A DNA stretch of 64,000 nt. Origin: Bog-532 sp963720945. GTDB lineage: Bacteria > Actinomycetota > Actinomycetes > Streptosporangiales > Streptosporangiaceae. The notes under the pieces were generated by a model that did no database searches, had not been told where the DNA came from, and worked only from the letters and a program-made list of their open reading frames with translations. The stretch is from the NCBI GenBank assembly GCA_963720945.1, contig CAVRHH010000008.1, positions 248,001 to 312,000 on the forward strand, written 5' to 3'. Positions within the stretch are counted from its first letter, which is position 1. Every line of letters begins with the position of its first letter. This document shows, one piece after another, positions 59,411 to 64,000 of this stretch. The position numbers were made by a program, and so were the translations under genes.

Positions 59411-60781
59411 ATGAGACCCGGGTGCCGCATCCTCCCCCGCCGCCTGCTGCTACCCCAGTTCGCGCACGCCGCGCGGGTCGCGGGTGCCGCTACCCTGATC
59501 ATCGCCATCGTTTACACCGGATGCGTCACGGCCCTGGACCTCGTGGTCGCGCACCGGCTGACCGGCCAGACCGACGCGCAGCTCAGTGACCGCCTCACCG
59601 AAGCCACCCGGTCCCGCGTGATCGTCCTGCCCGCCAGGGACGGCGACGATGACGGCGTCGCCGATGTCGACGACGCGCCGCTCTTCCTCTGGCTCGCCAG
59701 CCCCGGCGGCCACGTCAGCCCGCTCAGCTCGGACGCCCCCGCGCTCCCCCGCGGGCTGCGGCCTGGCCCGGGCTGGCCGGTGACCACGGTCATCGGGGGG
59801 AGCCCCTTCCGGCTTGCCGCCCGGCGCACCGGCAGCCAGTGGATCGTGGCGGGCCAGAGCCTGGCCCAGAACCGGCATACCGAATCGGTCCTGCTGGGCA
59901 GCGAGATCGCGGCGGCACCTCTGCTGCTGGTGGCCATGTTCCTCGGCTCGCTGACCGTCGGCCTGAAGGCGCTGGGCCCGGTCGAGCAGTCACGCCGCCG
60001 GCAGCTGGAGTTCACCGCTGACGCGTCACACGAGCTCCGGACGCCGCTGAGCGTGATCAGCGCCGAAGCGGACATCGCACTGGCCAGCCCGCGCAGCGCG
60101 GCCGAGTACCAGGGGGCGCTGACCCGGATCCAGGGCGAGGGCAAGCGGCTGCGCCTGATCGTCGAGGACTTGCTGTGGCTGGCCCGGTTCGATTCCCAGC
60201 CGCCGCCACCGGGCGATGAGCCGCTCGACGTGGCCACGATCGCCGGCACGTGCGCGAGCCGGTTCCGCGCGGTCGCCCGGGCGCGCTCGATCACCCTCGT
60301 GGCCGACATCGATACGCCGGCGCCCGCGCTGATCAGCGCGCCACCCGAATGGATCGACCGGCTGGCGGGCGTGCTGATGGACAATGCCTGCCGCTACGCC
60401 GGCCCCGGCGGCCAGGTCCGGATCAGCGTGGACGCGGTGGCCAGCCGGGTCAGCCTGGCCGTCGAGGACAGCGGCCCGGGCATTCCGGAGGCGGAACGCG
60501 GCCGGCTGTTCGACCGCTTCCACCGCGCGTCCAGCGACGGCCAGGGCGCAGGACTGGGGCTGGCCATCGCGGACTCGATCGCGCGGTCAACCGGCGGCCG
60601 CTGGAGCGTCGGCGACTCGGCATCGCTCGGCGGGGCCCGGATGGCCGTATCGTGGCGCCGGCACCAGCCCCGGCATCAGCCCGTGGGCCCGGCGCCGTCC
60701 GCGCCAGCCTGGTATCCGGGGGCCAGCCGGGCTGGCGAGGAGGAGGCGGCGGTGGAGGAAGCGCCGGCGACCCCGGACTGA
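59411..60781 (+). CDS. Sensor histidine kinase (HisKA/HATPase)
   Basis: 456 residues. Transmembrane helix 1 is AGAATLIIAIVYTGCVTAL (about 25-43); the periplasmic sensor part runs to about residue 165; helix 2 is SEIAAAPLLLVAMFLGSLTVGL. The phospho-accepting His207 is in ASHELRTPLSVIS; HATPase boxes are LMDNACRYAGPGG, VEDSGPGIPEAERGRLFDRF and GAGLGLAIADSI. The sensor part contains DGDDDGVADVDD from residue 77, which resembles an EF-hand/thrombospondin-type calcium loop, so a cation may be sensed. The tail after 420 is disordered. Confidence 0.9.
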   Translation: MRPGCRILPRRLLLPQFAHAARVAGAATLIIAIVYTGCVTALDLVVAHRLTGQTDAQLSDRLTEATRSRVIVLPARDGDDDGVADVDDAPLFLWLASPGGHVSPLSSDAPALPRGLRPGPGWPVTTVIGGSPFRLAARRTGSQWIVAGQSLAQNRHTESVLLGSEIAAAPLLLVAMFLGSLTVGLKALGPVEQSRRRQLEFTADASHELRTPLSVISAEADIALASPRSAAEYQGALTRIQGEGKRLRLIVEDLLWLARFDSQPPPPGDEPLDVATIAGTCASRFRAVARARSITLVADIDTPAPALISAPPEWIDRLAGVLMDNACRYAGPGGQVRISVDAVASRVSLAVEDSGPGIPEAERGRLFDRFHRASSDGQGAGLGLAIADSIARSTGGRWSVGDSASLGGARMAVSWRRHQPRHQPVGPAPSAPAWYPGASRAGEEEAAVEEAPATPD

Positions 60782-60790
60782 GGCATCCGG

Positions 60791-61288
60791 TCAGAGTGCG
60801 TCAGCAGACGCGGGGAAACCGCCCGACGGCCAGCCAGTGCCGGATCCGCTCAGATAACCCGCCATCGCGTGGAGCAGGGCGCGGACCGTCGTATCGGCCA
60901 CCTGTCCGGTGACCGCGGACCCGGGATCGCCATTCAGATCAACGAACGGGAAACGGTAGACGCCCGCCAGCTCCAGCCGGCTGCTCACGCGGCCGTCCGG
61001 GGCCAGGGTGACATCGGCGTCCAGCACCGGGACGAGCCCGGCCGACGGGCCCGCGGCCTCCCAGCGCAGTCCGGCCGTCACCCGGTCCACGCCGTGCGCG
61101 GGCTGAAGCAAGCGGACCCGCGTCAGGCGGGCCGGGCTGAGCAGGCCGGGGCCCGCGCGGGCGAGCCCTTCGTCGTAGGCCGCCCGGGACGCGCTGGCCA
61201 GGGCGCGGCTGGCCAGCAGGCCCATCAGCCGCGACTGGGCCGTGACGAAGGGGACGCCAAACGCGACATCGTGGGCGACAAACATCAT
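60791..61288 (-). CDS. Hypothetical protein
   Basis: About 165 residues beginning MMFVAHDVAFGVPFVTAQSR, then LASRALASASRAAYDEGLA, beta-rich VLDADVTLAPDGRVSSRLEL, AGVYRFPFVDL and VADTTVRALLHAMAGYLSG. I do not recognise a family; the strand-rich middle and closing helix could be a START/SRPBCC-like or lipocalin-like fold, but this is a guess. No signal peptide. ATG 61288 has no good ribosome site, ATG 61285 is next to it. It is convergent with the histidine kinase and divergent from the polymerase. Confidence 0.55.
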   Translation of the reverse strand: MMFVAHDVAFGVPFVTAQSRLMGLLASRALASASRAAYDEGLARAGPGLLSPARLTRVRLLQPAHGVDRVTAGLRWEAAGPSAGLVPVLDADVTLAPDGRVSSRLELAGVYRFPFVDLNGDPGSAVTGQVADTTVRALLHAMAGYLSGSGTGWPSGGFPASADAL

Positions 61289-61370
61289 AAGAGCGTCCCA
61301 GCAGCGGCGAGCGGCAGGCCAGGGACCAACGTCACCAGCTGCGGCGCAGCCCGTCAGGGGGCGTGGCAGG

Positions 61371-63101
61371 GTGGATGACGTGGACGTGCTGGCGGAGCTG
61401 CGCCGGGCGGGTGTGGCCCGCGGGGACCTGGTCGGGCTGGCCGCCAGCCCGGGCATGGGCCTCGGGCTGGCGGCGGCCGGGGGCGGCTGGCCGGTTCCGC
61501 CGGGCGGCGGCGAGGCCGCCGTCCGGCTGATCGAGGCCTCGCTGCGGCCCCGGTGGGTGGTGTGGCCGGGCGGTGCCCAGGGCGTGAGCCTGGCGACCTG
61601 CTGGGACATCGGCGCGGTACACCGGCTGCTGTTCGGCGGGTGGCGCGCCGACCCGGGCTGGGTGTGGGCGCACCTGCTCGACCTGGCCCCCGCGACGATA
61701 CCGGCGGCCGGCCAGGGCGATCTGTTCGAGCAGGGCGAAGCCGGTGATCCCGCCGATCCGGTCGGGCCCGGCGGTCACCTGCAGCCCGAATGGGCGGACG
61801 GCGGCTGGGCGGCCAGCCCCGGCCGGCTCACCCGGTGGGCGGAGCTGGCGGTCACGGCTGCGGGCCTGCAGCAGGCGGCGCTGGCCCGGCTGGCTGACCG
61901 GCCGATGGCCGTGGCCACGGCCCGATCAGAATCGACGGCCGAACTGCTGTGCGCCGAGCTGTCGGCGGATGGCCTGCCGATAGACCGGGCCGCGGCCGAG
62001 CGTGTGCTGGCCGCGTTCATCGGCCCGCGCCCGCGCAACGAAGCCGAAGCGGCCAGGAACCGGGCGGCCCGCGACGCCGAGGTGCTGCGGCACGCACCGC
62101 CCGGTGTCTCCGCCGACCTGCGCAGTCCCGCCCAGGTGCGCACGCTGCTGGGCAGTGTCGGCGTGGACGTGCCCGACACCCGGGCCTGGCGGCTGCGCGC
62201 GTTCCGCGACGCGCACCCGCTGGTCGCCGCGCTGCTGGAGTGGCGCAAGACGGAACGGATCGCGACCACGTACGGCTACCGGTGGCTGGATGCCCACCTC
62301 GGGGCCGACGGCCGGCTGCGCGGGACCTGGACCGGCTCGGATGGCGCCGCCGGCCGGATGACCGCCTCCGGCGGCCTGCACAACATGCCGGCCGTGATGC
62401 GGCAGGCGGTCACGGCCGAGCCCGGGCACGTGTTCGTCCGGGCCGACCTCGGCCAGATCGAGCCGCGGGTGCTCGCCGCGGTCTCCGGTGACCGGGCCCT
62501 CGCCGCCGCGGCCGGAGCCGACGATCTGTACGCCCCGGTGGCGGCGCAGCTCGGCGTGGACCGGCCCACCGCCAAGGTCGCCGTGCTGGGCGCCATGTAC
62601 GGGCAGACGACCGGTCACGGCGCTCAGGTGCTCCGCCGGCTCACGCGGGCCTACCCAGTCGCCATGGGATACCTGGACGACGCCGACCACGCCGCGCGGG
62701 CCGGCCGGGACCTGCGCACCTACGGCGGCCGGCGCATCCCGATGACCGCTGCCGCCGCGGAGACCACGGCCCGGGCCGCCGCGCGGGGACGCTACGGCCG
62801 GAACGCGCTCGTCCAGGGCGCCGCGGCGGAGCTGTTCAAGATGTGGGCGGTGACGGTCCGGGCGCGTGGCGCGCCGCTCGGGGCCCGCATCGTGCTGTGC
62901 TTGCACGATGAGCTGCTCGTGCACACCCCGGCCGCCCACGGCGCGGCCACCGCCGAGCTCGTCGATGCGTGCCTGCACGAGGCAGCGCGGCGCTGGGCGC
63001 CGGGCAGCACCGTGCGTTTCATCTCCGACACCAGCGCCGTCCGCACGTGGTCGGACGCCAAGGGACCTACTGGCCCAGCAGCCAGCGGCCAGGGGCGATG
63101 A
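61371..63101 (+). CDS. Actinobacterial family A DNA polymerase (bifunctional 3'-5' exonuclease/polymerase type)
   Basis: About 576 residues. Polymerase motif A is RADLGQIEPRVLAAVSGD, motif B lies around AKVAVLGAMYGQTTGHGAQV and motif C is IVLCLHDELLVHTP, all in the order of Pol I. The N-terminal 190 residues take the place of the 3'-5' exonuclease but lack clear DEDD carboxylates, so proofreading is unlikely; no 5' nuclease is present. These shorter polymerases occur in actinobacteria beside the normal polA and their role is unclear, probably repair. GTG 61371 follows GGCAGG. It overlaps zwf tail to tail by 35 bases. Confidence 0.85.
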   Translation: MDDVDVLAELRRAGVARGDLVGLAASPGMGLGLAAAGGGWPVPPGGGEAAVRLIEASLRPRWVVWPGGAQGVSLATCWDIGAVHRLLFGGWRADPGWVWAHLLDLAPATIPAAGQGDLFEQGEAGDPADPVGPGGHLQPEWADGGWAASPGRLTRWAELAVTAAGLQQAALARLADRPMAVATARSESTAELLCAELSADGLPIDRAAAERVLAAFIGPRPRNEAEAARNRAARDAEVLRHAPPGVSADLRSPAQVRTLLGSVGVDVPDTRAWRLRAFRDAHPLVAALLEWRKTERIATTYGYRWLDAHLGADGRLRGTWTGSDGAAGRMTASGGLHNMPAVMRQAVTAEPGHVFVRADLGQIEPRVLAAVSGDRALAAAAGADDLYAPVAAQLGVDRPTAKVAVLGAMYGQTTGHGAQVLRRLTRAYPVAMGYLDDADHAARAGRDLRTYGGRRIPMTAAAAETTARAAARGRYGRNALVQGAAAELFKMWAVTVRARGAPLGARIVLCLHDELLVHTPAAHGAATAELVDACLHEAARRWAPGSTVRFISDTSAVRTWSDAKGPTGPAASGQGR

Positions 63102-64000
63102 GGTCGCGCGCCTCGGCCGGCCCCCAGGAGCCCGGCGCGTAGGAAGTGACCTGCGGCGGATTGGACAGCAGCGGCTCCGCCACCTCCCACACCGCGGCCA
63201 GCCCGTCCGGGCGGGTGAACAGCGACCGGTCGCCGAGGATCACGTCGTGGATCAGCCGTACGTACGGCGGCAGCGGGTCGCCGCCAGGCAGGGTGGACAG
63301 CGGGATCGAGCTGTGTGCCTCGTCGGTGTTCAGGCCCGGCCCGGGCTTCTTGGCCACCAGCGACAGGTCGATCTCGCCGTCGCCGGCCAGCGAGAACGAC
63401 AGCACGTTGGAGTTGTTCGCCAGATGCCCGGCGAGCGGGCCGGCCTCGCGCAAAATCAGGCTGACCCGCTGTTGGGAGGCGGCCAGCCGCTTGCCGGTGC
63501 GCAGGTAGAACGGCACCCCGCGCCAGCGCGGGTTGTCGATCCAGAGCCGGGCCGCGACGAACGTGTCCCGGGTGGACTTCGGCGCCACTCCGGGCACGTC
63601 CCGGTAGCCATCGAACTGGCCCAGCACCACTTCGGCCGGATCGAGCGGCCGGAACGCCTTGATCACCTTCTCCCGGGCGGCCTGCAGATCGAGCGAGCCC
63701 AGGCTGGCCGGGGGCTCCATGGCCACCTCCGCCGCCACCTGGAACAGATGCGTGATGAGCATGTCCAGCACCGCGCCGGTGGCGTCGTAGAACACCGACC
63801 GGTCGGTGATGCCGAGCCTCTCCGGCACGTCAATCTGCACGGAATCGACGTGCTCGCGGTTCCACATCGCGGAGAACAGCCCGTTGGCGAAGCGGAGCAG
63901 GTGCAGATCCTGCGTCGCCTCCTTCCCGAGGAAGTGGTCGATCCGGTACGCCTGCTGCTCGTCGAGGACGGAGTGGACGACCCGGTCGAGGGCGCGGAAG
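63067..64000 (-). CDS. zwf: Glucose-6-phosphate 1-dehydrogenase (5' end beyond the window)
   Basis: The 3' part of the gene, about 310 codons. At the window edge it reads YRIDHFLGKEATQDLHLLRF, the substrate-binding active-site motif, then FANGLFSAMWNREHVDSVQI, ERLGITDRSVFYDATGAVLD and LDPAEVVLGQFDGYRDVPGV; the end is EARDLIAPGRWLLGQ. The enzyme oxidises glucose 6-phosphate with NADP+ in the oxidative pentose phosphate pathway. The N-terminal Rossmann domain lies outside. Its stop overlaps the convergent polymerase gene by 35 bases. Confidence 0.95.
   Translation of the reverse strand, partial: FRALDRVVHSVLDEQQAYRIDHFLGKEATQDLHLLRFANGLFSAMWNREHVDSVQIDVPERLGITDRSVFYDATGAVLDMLITHLFQVAAEVAMEPPASLGSLDLQAAREKVIKAFRPLDPAEVVLGQFDGYRDVPGVAPKSTRDTFVAARLWIDNPRWRGVPFYLRTGKRLAASQQRVSLILREAGPLAGHLANNSNVLSFSLAGDGEIDLSLVAKKPGPGLNTDEAHSSIPLSTLPGGDPLPPYVRLIHDVILGDRSLFTRPDGLAAVWEVAEPLLSNPPQVTSYAPGSWGPAEARDLIAPGRWLLGQ

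Noticed and set aside
60180..60200. T-loop-like GGTTCGATTCC suggesting a tRNA
   Set aside because: It lies inside the histidine kinase coding sequence and no acceptor, D or anticodon stem can be drawn around it.

Overview
The window is a contiguous piece of chromosome from a high-GC actinomycete. The evidence is the very strong G/C bias at third codon positions, many GTG starts, ATGA/GTGA start-stop overlaps, and marker genes typical of Actinomycetota: mycothiol-system sigR/rsrA, a WhiB1-type protein, a PdtaS-type kinase, fused 2-oxoglutarate decarboxylase (kgd), nickel superoxide dismutase, a SigB/F-type sigma factor with its anti-sigma factor, and two decaprenylphosphoryl-arabinose enzymes. 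The genus cannot be fixed from the sequence. No rRNA, tRNA, CRISPR array or complete insertion sequence was seen.

Layout. 1-7 kb: RpiR-type regulator, rhomboid-like membrane protein, a GT4 glycosyltransferase / methyltransferase / prenyltransferase-like / methyltransferase cluster, and dapC. 7-12 kb: a nitrilase-family hydrolase, a nitrilase fragment, and a large repeat-rich membrane-anchored propeller protein whose frame is broken inside its repeats. 12-19 kb: kgd with its small DUF6104 partner, then a DUF4097/PadR pair (DUF4097 frameshifted) under a palindromic operator candidate, and a zinc-less dehydrogenase. 20-27 kb: APC permease, sodX/sodN, anti-sigma/sigma pair, a membrane protein, a lipid kinase and whiB1 with a perfect CRP-type palindrome upstream. 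27-36 kb: pdtaS, bioF-gntR-bioD, a ThDP enzyme, a small biotin carrier protein and two membrane HD-domain proteins. 36-43 kb: rsrA/sigR with a textbook SigR promoter, methyltransferase-like protein, DksA-like zinc finger, SRAP, rsgA, DUF2087, hisN and a CBS protein.

43-49 kb holds the most system-like region: two proteins I cannot place, a MoxR-type AAA+ ATPase, a VWA protein with a degenerate metallopeptidase motif, and a DUF1275 membrane protein, joined by 4-base start/stop overlaps. 49-54.5 kb: topoisomerase IB, ECF42-type sigma factor with its DGPF partner, and a truncated, frameshifted DUF222 gene ending in what looks like an IS66-type transposase fragment. 54.5-59 kb: a membrane-anchored phosphodiester glycosidase coupled to decaprenyl-phosphate phosphoribosyltransferase and DprE2, so probably a cell-envelope operon. 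58.7-64 kb: an OmpR-type two-component system, a hypothetical gene, an actinobacterial family A DNA polymerase and the 3' part of zwf.

A recurring trait is short tandem repeats, often lying across stop codons or in disordered protein regions, and several genes are shifted in frame at or near them. Some breaks may be assembly errors; others may be real slippage.
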